Assembly (NCBI GenBank): GCA_046329585.1
Contig: JAXLUI010000002.1
Span: forward strand, 682,001-746,000
From: DLKC01 sp002478885
GTDB lineage: Bacteria; Bacteroidota; Bacteroidia; Chitinophagales; Chitinophagaceae
DNA: 64,000 bases
Direction of reading: 5' to 3'
The notes beneath the pieces are model-generated. The model had not been told where the DNA came from. It was given only the letters and a program-made list of their open reading frames with translations, and made no database searches. Positions 18,483-27,090 of the stretch are shown here, piece after piece (within the stretch, counting starts at the first letter, position 1; each line of letters begins with the position of its first letter). The position numbers and the translations under genes were made by a program.

Positions 18483-20288
18483 ATGAATACCAGGCATAGC
18501 CCTTTATTATTATTGTCCTTTATCCTTTTTACTGCACATGCACAAACTGTAAATGTAGACAGTCTTAAAAAGGTAGTAGCAAACCCATCTGATTATAAAG
18601 CGCTGATTGATGCGAGCAAGAGCTTATCCGTTCAACTGAATAAAGTAAGTTTCGACGACAAGATCAGCATTGCCGGTAAAGGCCTTGCTGCGGCGCTTCA
18701 GCAAAAAGATACCGCCAATGCCGGCATCCTCTACCACAGCCTTGGCACAGCATTTTATTTCTCCGGCAGGTTCGACAGTGCTGCGGCCTGTTATTACAAG
18801 GGGGTTGATTTTCTTACCCGCACCAACCAGTTAAGCGAACTGGCCTCGCTCTATAACGACCTTGGCAAATTATACAGGAAGATTGGTCCATACAGCCGCT
18901 CACATGAATTCTATAACAGGGCGCTTGCCATGTACACAAAATTGAAAGACAAATCGGGCATTGCCACCATTTACAATGAAGCCGGTGTGCTCGACGAATA
19001 TGAAGGCCATTTTGAAGATGCCATTAAAAGCTATAAAGCCTCACTGACATTGTGCAAAGAGCTAAACGACAAGGTCGGAATCGCCTATGCCTATAATTTT
19101 ATCGCAGGGGCCAGCGTTCAGCAGGGGAAATTTGACGAAGCTGAGCAATACAACACGCTTGCTTTACAAATAAGGGAAGAACTGAAAGACTCTTTTACAA
19201 TCGCGTTAACCTTTACTGATTTCGGAAGTATTTATTCAGCCCAGAAAAAATACAGCCAGGCAGAGGATAGTTATCTTAAAAGTAATGCCGTTGCTGAGAA
19301 GATTGGCTATCCGGACCTCTTAAGAAACAACTATTCGGAGCTTTCCAATATTGCCAGGGCGCAAAATGATTATAAGAAAGCACTGGAATATTTCAGCAAA
19401 GCTGCATCTTACAAAGACTCCATTTATAAAACGGAAAGCAGCCGGCAGGTAGAAGAACTCTCCGCGAAATATGAAACCGCTGAAAAGGAAAAACAGATAC
19501 AGCAACAGCAATTTGAAATAGCCAGCCGCAATTACTGGATCATAGCCATCTCGGCATTGATGATCTTAGGCGCCCTGCTTACCTACTCATTTTACCGGCG
19601 CTACCAACTGAAACAGCAGGCCCGGCTGCAACGGGAAATACAGACACAGCAGGAAATGGCGACAAAGGCCATTATTGAAGCAGAGGAAAAAGAAAGAAAA
19701 AGAATTGCCGGCGACCTGCATGATGGCGTTGGTCAAATGATGAGCGCGGCAAAGATGAACCTGTCTGCCATCGAAAACAGCATCAGTTTCTCCAGCGAAG
19801 AACAGAAGACCAATTTTGACAAAGTGGTCACCCTTATTGATGACAGCTGTAAAGAGGTGCGCAATGTATCGCATAACATGATGCCGAATGCGCTGATCAA
19901 ATCAGGGCTGGCCAGCGCTGTCAGGGAGTTCACCGATAAGATCAACAAGAACAGCCTGGTTATTAACCTTAGCACCGAAGGACTTGACCAACGCTTTGAC
20001 GCAAATACTGAAACGGTGTTATACCGCATCATCCAGGAATGCGTGAATAATGTTATAAAACACGCGCAAGCCAGTGAACTTGACATTTCGCTTATTAAAG
20101 ATGAGGAAGGGATCAGCGCTACCATAGAAGACAATGGCCGGGGCTTTGTAGTAGCAGAAGCCTCCGCATTCAAAGGCATAGGACTGCAAAACATTAAAAG
20201 CAGGGTAGAGTTTTTGAAAGGGTCAGTTGAATGGAACAGTGCACCAGGCAGCGGTACGCTGGTGGCAATACATGTTCCCGCGGCCTGA
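18483..20288 (+). CDS. TPR-domain sensor histidine kinase (HisKA_3/NarX type)
   Basis: The 601-residue product has a signal peptide (LLLLSFILFTAHAQ), about six TPR units (residues about 75-320, such as LYNDLGKLYRKIGPYSRSHEFYNRAL, quoted in part), one membrane segment (about 350-368, YWIIAISALMILGALLTYSF), a coiled coil, the HisKA_3 phosphoacceptor motif ERKRIAGDLHDGVGQMMS, and a HATPase domain (VLYRIIQECVNNVIKHA, IEDNGRGF, GIGLQNIKSRV). The TPR part would be periplasmic. It is followed after 222 bp by its likely LuxR-type partner. Confidence 0.92.
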   Translation: MNTRHSPLLLLSFILFTAHAQTVNVDSLKKVVANPSDYKALIDASKSLSVQLNKVSFDDKISIAGKGLAAALQQKDTANAGILYHSLGTAFYFSGRFDSAAACYYKGVDFLTRTNQLSELASLYNDLGKLYRKIGPYSRSHEFYNRALAMYTKLKDKSGIATIYNEAGVLDEYEGHFEDAIKSYKASLTLCKELNDKVGIAYAYNFIAGASVQQGKFDEAEQYNTLALQIREELKDSFTIALTFTDFGSIYSAQKKYSQAEDSYLKSNAVAEKIGYPDLLRNNYSELSNIARAQNDYKKALEYFSKAASYKDSIYKTESSRQVEELSAKYETAEKEKQIQQQQFEIASRNYWIIAISALMILGALLTYSFYRRYQLKQQARLQREIQTQQEMATKAIIEAEEKERKRIAGDLHDGVGQMMSAAKMNLSAIENSISFSSEEQKTNFDKVVTLIDDSCKEVRNVSHNMMPNALIKSGLASAVREFTDKINKNSLVINLSTEGLDQRFDANTETVLYRIIQECVNNVIKHAQASELDISLIKDEEGISATIEDNGRGFVVAEASAFKGIGLQNIKSRVEFLKGSVEWNSAPGSGTLVAIHVPAA

Positions 20289-20510
20289 CCGTAACAACGT
20301 TAAATAATTTTTGCAAAAAAATACCGGCACAGTCTTGTGTAAAAGATAAAAACCCATCATCAAAGTGGAGCACATTAAACATTCATCATAAAATCGCTAA
20401 AAAATGCCGGCAATACCGCGAAGAGGCTTAAAAAAAACCACGTGTAACCGGTTTCATAATTTACCAGCGAAAAAAATACTATTATTACATATTCAATATT
20501 CGGTCACAAG

Positions 20511-21161
20511 ATGAAAAACGGGAAAATAAATATAGCCGTCACAGACGATCACCAGATTGTGATCGATGGCATTAAATCCTTACTGGAAGATCATCCCTGT
20601 TTTAAAATTGTTTATTGCAGCACGTCTGCCAGGCAGATGCTTCAGCAGCTACAACAGCTGCAGGTTGACATCCTGCTCACCGACATCATGATGCCTGATA
20701 TGAACGGGCAACAACTCGCCAAGGAAGTAAGGAAACAATTCCCCCATATCAAAATTCTTGCATTAAGCATGAGTGGCCAGGGCGATATTGTGAATGAGAT
20801 GATCAATGATGCTGACATAGCGGGATATGTATTGAAGAATATCGGCAAAGAAGACCTCACCAATGCCATTCTTAAAATTGCCAAGGGTGGCATCTATTTC
20901 AGCGAAGAAGTGCTGGATGAACTGACCCGCTTCAGCAATATGCGCAAGCAGAATGAGGAAGCCCATCTTACACAGCGAGAAGTGGAAATAATCGGGCTTA
21001 TCGAAAAAGAATTATCCAACAAAGAAATAGCCGACAGCCTTTTCATCAGTGAACGCACGGTTGAAACCCATCGCAAGAACATCTTCCGCAAAACAAAAAC
21101 GAGCACGGTAATCGGGCTCGTTAAATATGCTTATGAACATAAACTTATTGCAGTGAACTAA
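20511..21161 (+). CDS. LuxR/NarL-family response regulator
   Basis: The 216-residue product has a receiver domain with acidic residues at ITVTDDHQ-like residues 9-13, the phosphoacceptor Asp in ILLTDIMMPDMNG, and the conserved Lys in GYVLKNIGKEDL. The C-terminal LuxR HTH reads LTQREVEIIGLIEKELSNKEIADSLFISERTVETHRKN (shown in parts). It is the probable partner of the upstream TPR kinase. Its last 22 codons recur, in frame, 1.7 kb downstream (22858-22923). Confidence 0.94.
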   Translation: MKNGKINIAVTDDHQIVIDGIKSLLEDHPCFKIVYCSTSARQMLQQLQQLQVDILLTDIMMPDMNGQQLAKEVRKQFPHIKILALSMSGQGDIVNEMINDADIAGYVLKNIGKEDLTNAILKIAKGGIYFSEEVLDELTRFSNMRKQNEEAHLTQREVEIIGLIEKELSNKEIADSLFISERTVETHRKNIFRKTKTSTVIGLVKYAYEHKLIAVN

Positions 21162-21358
21162 AGGCCGGGACACTACTGCTTTCCCTAATGAAGTATTGAA
21201 CCACATAGGCACATAGATACATAGGACTTCACATAGAGTAAAGAGTTTATACACTACTGGCTTTTTTAATGAAATAATGAACCACATAGGCACATAGATA
21301 CATAGGACTTCACATAGAGTAAAGACTTATACACTGCTGGCTTCTTTAATGAAGTGTT

Positions 21359-21461
21359 GAACCACATAGGCATATCGATACATAGGCGCTCACATAGGGC
21401 TTGGGTTTTGGTCATATACCTATGTGCGTCCTTTCTATGTTCCTATGTGCCTATGTTGTTC
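21359..21461. repeat. Gene-less hairpin unit 1
   Basis: GAACCACATAGGC at the left and GCCTATGTTGTTC at the right are near-perfect inverted ends of a 103-bp unit. On the minus strand it keeps ATGACCAAAACC, matching the start of the GxxExxY gene (ATGACCATAACC), and then passes directly into sequence like that just after the gene's stop codon. It looks like an internally deleted form of the gene-bearing unit. Confidence 0.75.
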
Positions 21462-21740
21462 AGAAAAATACGATCCGACACATAAATTAAATAAGCAACG
21501 TAGCTTTTGCGATACAGTTCACAATAATTGTTTGAACCACATAGGCATATAGATACATAGGATTTCACATAGAGTAAAGACTTATACACTACTGGCTTCT
21601 TTAATGAAGTGTTGAACTACATAGGCATATAGATACATAGGACTTCACATAGGGTAAAGACTTATACACTACTGGCTTTTTTTAATGAAATAATGAACCA
21701 CATAGGCATATAGATACTTTGGACTTCACATAGTGCTTAG

Positions 21741-22157
21741 TTACTCATCAGGCAATAAGGAGAATAATCGGTTCACCAATGTCCTTTGACCTTCTTTAAA
21801 GATATTTAGACAATGGAAATTAATCAGGAGGCCTTTGGGTTTTTGCAGCATTTCCATATAGGAGAGCAAGACCGCATTGTGTATCGGTAATATCCCCTCC
21901 TGCGCCTTAAGTTCTACGCAAAGGATATCCTCGACAAGCACATCAAGTCTTAGTTCAGTGTTGAGATCTAGTCCTTTATAACGCAATGGCACACATAACT
22001 GATTTTTGAAAGCAATTCCCCTAATGCTCAATTCGCATAAAAAACACTTTTCATAAATACTTTCCAGCAATCCCGGACCAAGTTGTCTATGCACCTCGAT
22101 TGCGCAACCAACAACTTTATATGTCAGTTCATCAAGATATTTTTTGGTTATGGTCAT
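21741..22157 (-). CDS. GxxExxY protein (PD-(D/E)XK nuclease-like)
   Basis: The 138-residue product has the naming motif GLLESIYEKCF (G-x-x-E-x-x-Y, near residues 29-35) after YKVVGCAIEVHRQLGPG. A later LRLDVLVEDILCVELKAQE segment gives the Asp and Glu-x-Lys pattern of PD-(D/E)XK nuclease folds. The family is widespread and of unproven function. The gene lies in the loop of a long inverted repeat: left arm 21695-21740, right arm 22158-22201. It is full length for the family and has intact motifs, so it is probably expressed. It is the only gene in the repeat island. Confidence 0.88.
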   Translation of the reverse strand: MTITKKYLDELTYKVVGCAIEVHRQLGPGLLESIYEKCFLCELSIRGIAFKNQLCVPLRYKGLDLNTELRLDVLVEDILCVELKAQEGILPIHNAVLLSYMEMLQKPKGLLINFHCLNIFKEGQRTLVNRLFSLLPDE

Positions 22158-22514
22158 ATATTTATGTGTTTTTTCTATGTTCCTATGTGCCTATGTTGTT
22201 CAGAGAGAATACGAACCCGGCATATAAATTAAATATTCAGCGTAGCTTTTGCAATACTGTTCATAAAAAATTATTTGAACCACATAGGCACATAGATACA
22301 TAGGATTTCACATAGTAAAGACTTATACACTGCTGGCTTCTTTCATGAAGTGTTGAACCACATAGGCACATAGAGACATAGGACTTCACATAGAGTAAAG
22401 ACTTATACACTGCTGGCTTTTTTAATGGAATATTGAACCACATAGGCATATCGATACATAGGATTTCACATAGAGCAAAGACTTATACACTGCTGGCTTT
22501 TTTAATGGAATATT

Positions 22515-22617
22515 GAACCACATAGGCATATCGATACATAGGCGCTCACATAGACCTTGGGTTTTGGTCATATACCTATGTGCGTCCTTTCTATGTTCCT
22601 ATGTGCCTATGTTGTTC
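22515..22617. repeat. Gene-less hairpin unit 2
   Basis: Same 103-bp structure as the unit at 21359: left arm GAACCACATAGGCATATCG, loop GTTTTGGTCATATACC, right arm CCTATGTGCCTATGTTGTTC. The two differ at only a few positions and share the 72-bp tail that follows. Confidence 0.75.
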
Positions 22618-22857
22618 AAAAAAATACGATCCGACACATAAATTAAATAAGCAACGTAGCTTTTGCAACACTGTTCATAAAAATTATTTGAACCACATAG
22701 GCATATAGATACATAGGATTTCACATAGAGTAAAGATTGCTCACGGTTAGCTTCTTTAATGAAATATTGAACCACATAGGCACATAGATACATAGGCGCT
22801 CACATAGGGCTTAGTTTAAGTTTGCCGTTTTTAACCGCAGACATTAGTGACCAATAA

Positions 22858-22923
22858 AAAACGAGCCTGGTAACCGGGCTCGTTAATTATGCTTATCAAT
22901 ATAGACTTATTGCAGTGAACTAA
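22858..22923 (+). pseudogene. Duplicated 3' end of a LuxR-family response regulator
   Basis: Twenty-one codons plus a stop read KTSLVTGLVNYAYQYRLIAVN, against KTSTVIGLVKYAYEHKLIAVN at the end of the response regulator at 21096-21161. The frame and stop are kept, and the divergence is mostly conservative, so this is the tail of a diverged copy whose body is missing. Its last bases overlap the stop codon of the outer membrane protein gene on the other strand. The inverted repeat ACGAGCC / GGGCTCGT inside it may act as a terminator. Confidence 0.75.
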
Positions 22924-23432
22924 AGACCGATATTAATACCGGCTTTAATACCAATCCACGATGCATAACCGGAAGGGTCGTTTCTTGAGAAGCCGTCATA
23001 ATCCAGTTGCGCTTCAAACATACCAAGTTTTACGCCTGCGCCAAAATCTCCGCTGAACGGGCTCCTGGAGCCGGCATCATCTTTTACCGTAGCAATACCA
23101 AGATCACCATGTATGTAAATCAACTTCGAAAAAATGTATTGCCTTAAACCGGCCTTTAAGGGCACATAACTCAGGCTGCCGTTTGTATTCGATCCATCTG
23201 CGCCAAACGACGAATAACCAACTGTGCCAACAATAAATGTTTTGTTCCAGCCAATAGCGCCACCGCCTTCTACGCCTAATCCTGTTTTATGGGTGTCTTT
23301 AAAATTCTTATCGCTGGGATTTGCCCAAACACCGTGGCCAAAAATAAAAAACACCTGTTGCGCGCTTGATTTTGCCTGTGCACACAAGGTTAGTATGAGC
23401 ACTAAAACTGCAGCTCTTCCTAAAAGTTTCAT
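22920..23432 (-). CDS. Small outer-membrane beta-barrel protein
   Basis: The 170-residue product has a signal peptide (VLVLILTLCAQAKSSAQ) and then alternating strands typical of an 8-stranded outer membrane barrel (GVEGGGAIGWNKTFIVGTVGYSS, KAGLRQYIFSKLIYIHGDLGI, FGAGVKLGMFEAQLDYDGFS, GIKAGINIGL; quoted in parts). It ends in Leu rather than Phe. Function is unknown. It is divergent from the Rrf2 regulator gene, with 73 bp between them, so the regulator may control it. Confidence 0.72.
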   Translation of the reverse strand: MKLLGRAAVLVLILTLCAQAKSSAQQVFFIFGHGVWANPSDKNFKDTHKTGLGVEGGGAIGWNKTFIVGTVGYSSFGADGSNTNGSLSYVPLKAGLRQYIFSKLIYIHGDLGIATVKDDAGSRSPFSGDFGAGVKLGMFEAQLDYDGFSRNDPSGYASWIGIKAGINIGL

Positions 23433-23505
23433 AAGCTTGATTTTAAAATGAAATTAATAGATTTGATTGTACAATTGGCTTATTTTGTCGGTCAATAATT
23501 TTCGC

Positions 23506-23916
23506 ATGCTTTCGAAAAAAACGCAATACGCATTTAAGGCATTGATGCAACTGTCACATGAATACGAAAAAGGGCCTGTGCTTATTGCAGATATCTCCCG
23601 CAAAAAAAAGATACCACTCAAGTTTCTCGAAAATATTTTGCTTGAACTAAAAAAGGCAAATATTCTTGGCAGTAAAAAAGGCAAGGGCGGCGGCTATTAT
23701 CTTGCAAAAGATCCGCATAAAATTTTACTGGCCGATGTGCTACGCCTTGTCGACGGCCCCATCGCGCTGCTGCCTTGTGTAAGCCTTCATTTCTATGAGA
23801 AATGTAAAAACTGCGATGAAAAGAACTGCGGCCTCAACCGCGTAATGATCGAAGTGCGTGACGCGAACCTTGCCATCCTGGAGCAAAGAACCGTTGCAGA
23901 TATCGCAGATCTCTAA
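23506..23916 (+). CDS. Rrf2-family transcriptional regulator
   Basis: The 136-residue product from the ATG at 23506 starts MLSKKTQYAFKALMQLS, as expected for Rrf2 winged-helix regulators. It has the recognition region (ISRKKKIPLKFLENILLELKKANIL), the wing KGKGGGYYLAKDP, and a cysteine set LPCVSLHFYEKCKNCDEKNCGL. Three or four of those Cys could hold an Fe-S cluster or sense thiols as in IscR/NsrR relatives. The frame extends upstream to a TTG at 23467, but that would add non-homologous residues. Confidence 0.9.
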   Translation: MLSKKTQYAFKALMQLSHEYEKGPVLIADISRKKKIPLKFLENILLELKKANILGSKKGKGGGYYLAKDPHKILLADVLRLVDGPIALLPCVSLHFYEKCKNCDEKNCGLNRVMIEVRDANLAILEQRTVADIADL

Positions 23917-23921
23917 GCAGC

Positions 23922-24158
23922 ATTTTTTGAACCTTGAACCCGGCTTCCGTATAGCAACTATGCTTTCGTTGCGTCGTGTCCCGGGAGGAACGATTCGGGA
24001 TCACACACTTGTACATTAAGAACAACAGGCAACCAGGAAAAGGTGATGGTTCAAAGGCACTGACTTTGCCGGAAAACGGCAGGGACGATGAAGTGATTGC
24101 GACGCAATCCCGTATGTACGGGAATGCCACGAAGAACAGAAGCCGGTATACAAAAAAT
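23922..24158. repeat. Dispersed inverted-arm element, copy 7 (complete)
   Basis: Left outer end TTTTTTGAACCTTGAACCCG, then GGCTTCC and the core GTTGCGTCG, which is interrupted by TCCCGGGAGGAACGATTCGG before resuming as CACACACTTGTAC. The right arm reads GAAGTGATTGCGACGCAATC, then the palindrome TCCCGTATGTACGGGA, and ends AGCCGGTATACAAAAAA. It lies between converging genes and its right end touches the stop codon of the next gene. The right arm closely matches the left arm of copy 8. Confidence 0.85.
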
Positions 24159-24817
24159 TAAAACCCATAATCGATCACCCGCCGCAGGTATTTTTTATCC
24201 TGCAATACCCAGGTTACTTCGTAGCCATTCTTACCATCGCTGTTAAGCATATAGATATATACCCTTTTTTGGTCGGGTGACAGATACACGGCGCAATTGC
24301 ACTGTATTTTGCCGTCGGCATCACTACAAAAACGCGGTTCAAAAAGATCGTTGTAGGCAGGGGCGGGAAGCGCAACCGTATCCCGGCCAAAAATGGCTAC
24401 GACAGATTGGATTTGTTTTACCGGCACCTTACCATCCACGCCCCAATACGGCCTGTTGTCTATCTTGATCACATACTTGTCTTCATCGTACAAGGCCAGT
24501 TTATGTTTTGCTTTTTCAAAGGGGGCCGCAGTAATTCGTATTTGCATATTGCCTTGTGAGAATAACGTATAATTTGCGCCGTACTCCGTTATAGGAACCG
24601 GCTGGAGCGGCTGTTTGCCCACTGCTTCATCCAGGCCACCGAGTGTAAACGAAGCAAGATCTTTTCGTATGTCGGGTTCCATTATTTTAGCGAAGCCGTC
24701 GCGCTTTGTATGATAGGTTGGAATCTCATCGTCCTGAGCGAATGAAGTTACAGCCACCAATAAAAATATGGTGATGCCCGTTGTTATCCTGTTGACGCGA
24801 TGGTTGTGTTTATTCAT
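24158..24817 (-). CDS. Secreted protein of unknown function
   Basis: The 219-residue product has a signal-like N-terminus (ITTGITIFLLVAVTSFAQDDE). The mature part is mixed alpha/beta with no motif I can name. A Cys cluster occurs in FCSDADGKIQCNCAVYLS, and the C-terminus YEVTWVLQDKKYLRRVIDYGF looks like a conserved end. The start codon overlaps the end of the SDR gene upstream (ATGA-type overlap at 24814-24817), so the two are co-transcribed, but the functions need not be related. Confidence 0.7.
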   Translation of the reverse strand: MNKHNHRVNRITTGITIFLLVAVTSFAQDDEIPTYHTKRDGFAKIMEPDIRKDLASFTLGGLDEAVGKQPLQPVPITEYGANYTLFSQGNMQIRITAAPFEKAKHKLALYDEDKYVIKIDNRPYWGVDGKVPVKQIQSVVAIFGRDTVALPAPAYNDLFEPRFCSDADGKIQCNCAVYLSPDQKRVYIYMLNSDGKNGYEVTWVLQDKKYLRRVIDYGF

Positions 24818-25764
24818 TTTTGTATTTCAAGATTCTTTAGCATATCGCCGCACATTTTAGGGAGATCATATTCATGTTTCCAGCCCCAGTCATTTCTCGC
24901 CACCGAATCATCGATACTTTGTGGCCAGCTGTCTGCAATGGTTTGACGGTAGTCTGGCTTATAGCTGATCTCAAATTCCGGGATATGTTTTTTTATTTCC
25001 GTTGCGATCTCGGCGGGTGAAAAGCTCATAGACGATAAATTATACGAATGCCTTACTGAGATCCTGTCTTGCGGTGCTTCCATCAGCTCGATGGTTGCAC
25101 GGATTGCGTCAGGCATATACATCATCGGCAGATAGGTGCCGGCGCCAAGAAAGCATTCATATTTTTTTTCTTCCATAGCCTCATAAAATATTTCAACCGC
25201 ATAGTCTGTTGTTCCACCACCCGGCGCAGATTTATAACTAATCAAACCGGGATAGCGTAAGCTTCTTACATCAACCCCATAACGCTGGTGAAAATAATTG
25301 CACCAAAACTCGCCGGCATATTTACTGATACCATAAACAGTCGCCGGCTCAATAATGGTTTGCTGCGGGCATAACTTTTTTGGTGAGGATGGGCCAAAAA
25401 CAGCGATGCTGCTGGGCCAATATACTTTTGTAAGCTTTTCTTCACGGGCTATGTCGAGCACATTCAGCAAGCTTTGCATATTAAGGTTCCAGGCAAGGTT
25501 GGGGTTCTTCTCCCCTGTTGCGGACAGGATGGCTGCAAGCAGGTAAATCTGCGTTATATTTTGTCTTATCACCTGCACGTGCAGCATTTCCTTGTTCATT
25601 ACGTCGAGGGAAACATAAGGGCCGCTTCCTTTCAGCAAATCATTTTCTTCCCTGAGGTCACTGGCCACCACATTGGCGTTTCCGTAAATTTTCCTGAGTG
25701 CAAGGGTTAACTCCACTCCTATCTGACCGGATGCACCGATCACCAGAATTTTTTCTTTTATCAT
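24814..25764 (-). CDS. L-threonine 3-dehydrogenase-like SDR (NAD-dependent epimerase family)
   Basis: The 316-residue product is an extended short-chain dehydrogenase. The NAD site is GASGQIGVEL (residues about 9-18), and the catalytic pair is in TVYGISKYAGE (Y-x3-K). The segment LRYPGLISYKSAPGGGTTDYAVEIFYEA (in parts) is the hallmark of the SDR-type L-threonine dehydrogenases, which turn threonine into 2-amino-3-ketobutyrate. Overall length fits. A nucleotide-sugar epimerase is less likely because of that segment. Confidence 0.85.
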   Translation of the reverse strand: MIKEKILVIGASGQIGVELTLALRKIYGNANVVASDLREENDLLKGSGPYVSLDVMNKEMLHVQVIRQNITQIYLLAAILSATGEKNPNLAWNLNMQSLLNVLDIAREEKLTKVYWPSSIAVFGPSSPKKLCPQQTIIEPATVYGISKYAGEFWCNYFHQRYGVDVRSLRYPGLISYKSAPGGGTTDYAVEIFYEAMEEKKYECFLGAGTYLPMMYMPDAIRATIELMEAPQDRISVRHSYNLSSMSFSPAEIATEIKKHIPEFEISYKPDYRQTIADSWPQSIDDSVARNDWGWKHEYDLPKMCGDMLKNLEIQK

Positions 25765-25825
25765 GACAAGCTATTAAAGTTATAAGAACCAAAATACGGG
25801 CACAAACGCTATGATCGGCAAAATA

Positions 25826-26971
25826 CTATTGCGCAACCGGTTGCATCAGCCAGGTATAAAAGGCGGGGAATACTTTTCGCCAGTAGGTTTCATTGTGTTG
25901 CCCGAGGGGAAAAACAATATCCTGTTCATCAATGGCTTTACTGTCGGCAAGAATGTCGGCCATACGCTTTGTATCGGGCACCATCTCGTCGCCTTCCTTC
26001 TGACCTGCATACAGAAATACCCTGTGAACGCCTTTCCATTTCATCTGTTGCGCCGTTTCGAATATGCGCGGACCAACCCAGAATGCCGGTGAAAAAACGC
26101 CTGCACTGCCAAAGACGTCCGGGTATTTCATCAGGGTGTATAAAGAGATAAGCCCACCCATACTGCTGCCGGCAATAAATGTATGTTGCGGGTCTTTCAT
26201 GGTGCGATAATTCTTATCGATATAAGGCTTTAAAATTTTAGCGACAAAGTCTGCGTACTTATCGCCTTCTGCTTTGCCAAACTTATCGTTATCGTAGGGA
26301 TTGTATTCTGTCATGCGATGCTGCCCGTCGTTGTCGATACCAACAACGATGCAATCTTTTTTTAGTTGTTGCTGGAGCGAATCAAGGCATTCGTCTATAC
26401 CCCACTCACCGGCAAAAGCAGTTTGTTCATTAAAGAGATTCTGCCCGTCGTGCATGTACAGTACAGGATAGTATTTGCCTTTGGTTAATGGATAAGTTTT
26501 TGGCAGGTAAATCCAGATGCGGCGATAACGGTTTAACTGCGGCACGAAGAAAGCGGTGTCTATGATTTTCACCTGGGCCGTTGCTGTATTGGGTTTTGGC
26601 TTGTCGGGATAATCATCTTTCCAACCGGCAATGGCATAACTGAATGTGGTATCGCCGGTTATTTCCACTTCATGGTTTTCCAGGTCTTCTCCTTTTGCCG
26701 TTGATTCCACGCGATCCCAGCTGCCTCGGGTGAATTTAAAAGCAAGCTTGCCGGCGGGTATATTTTTAAAAACGTAGATGCGCCTTACCGCGCCGAAAGG
26801 TTTTAATTTAAAATTGTAATCACCGGGGTTCCATTTATTAAAATCGCCGGCAAGATAATAGTCATCTCCTTTTCTTGTGGCGGCTTCCGTAACGATGAGC
26901 CTTACGGTAAACTGTGCGTTCACCCATACACTTATAAAAGAAAGGACTGCAACAAATAATAACCGCTTCAT
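25826..26971 (-). CDS. Secreted esterase of the alpha/beta-hydrolase (esterase D) family
   Basis: The product (381 residues from MKRLLFVAVL at 26971) has a signal peptide. An N-terminal CBM48/E-set-like domain follows (DYYLAGDFNKWNPGDYNFKL, FKFTRGSWDRVE), then an esterase D-type hydrolase domain: LPVLYMHDG-like (YYPVLYMHDGQNLF), the nucleophile elbow IAGSSMGGLIS with the catalytic Ser, and a late His in LGQHNETYWRKVFP. Relatives include siderophore and feruloyl-ester hydrolases. The substrate is unknown. The frame is open four codons further up. Confidence 0.85.
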   Translation of the reverse strand: MKRLLFVAVLSFISVWVNAQFTVRLIVTEAATRKGDDYYLAGDFNKWNPGDYNFKLKPFGAVRRIYVFKNIPAGKLAFKFTRGSWDRVESTAKGEDLENHEVEITGDTTFSYAIAGWKDDYPDKPKPNTATAQVKIIDTAFFVPQLNRYRRIWIYLPKTYPLTKGKYYPVLYMHDGQNLFNEQTAFAGEWGIDECLDSLQQQLKKDCIVVGIDNDGQHRMTEYNPYDNDKFGKAEGDKYADFVAKILKPYIDKNYRTMKDPQHTFIAGSSMGGLISLYTLMKYPDVFGSAGVFSPAFWVGPRIFETAQQMKWKGVHRVFLYAGQKEGDEMVPDTKRMADILADSKAIDEQDIVFPLGQHNETYWRKVFPAFYTWLMQPVAQ

Positions 26972-27041
26972 GCGGTGAAAATACAAAACTTAGCCAGAGC
27001 CATGCATGGCTCTTTGATAATTAACTTTTTTTCAAAGGAGC

Positions 27042-27073
27042 ATAAAAAAACCTGCTGAAGACATCAGCAGGTT
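27042..27073 (-). terminator. Rho-independent terminator of dapA
   Basis: AACCTGCTGA (27049-27058) pairs perfectly with TCAGCAGGTT (27064-27073). On the minus strand the stem is followed by a run of seven or more T, 18 bp after the dapA stop. Confidence 0.88.
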
Positions 27074-27090
27074 CTGTTAAACGCGTAAAA

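Larger units (their letters stand above)
21198..22857. repeat. Repeat island built of about 80-bp units with CACATAGGCACATAG cores
   Basis: Units starting GAACCACATAGGC (one variant GAACTAC) begin at 21198, 21279, 21359, 21534, 21614, 21695, 22277, 22355, 22435, 22515, 22690 and 22769. Simple units are 78-81 bp. Two long steps of 175 bp (from 21359 and 22515) contain a hairpin plus a conserved 72-bp tail (AATACGATCCGACACATAAA, then a CAACGTAGCTTTTGC motif). A third hairpin holds a gene (21741-22157). Units are similar but not identical, so this is not a CRISPR array. Confidence 0.9.

Noticed and set aside
21198..22857. Possible CRISPR array
   Set aside because: The units are about 80 bp, similar along their whole length, with no unique spacers and no cas genes nearby. 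They are tandem repeats.
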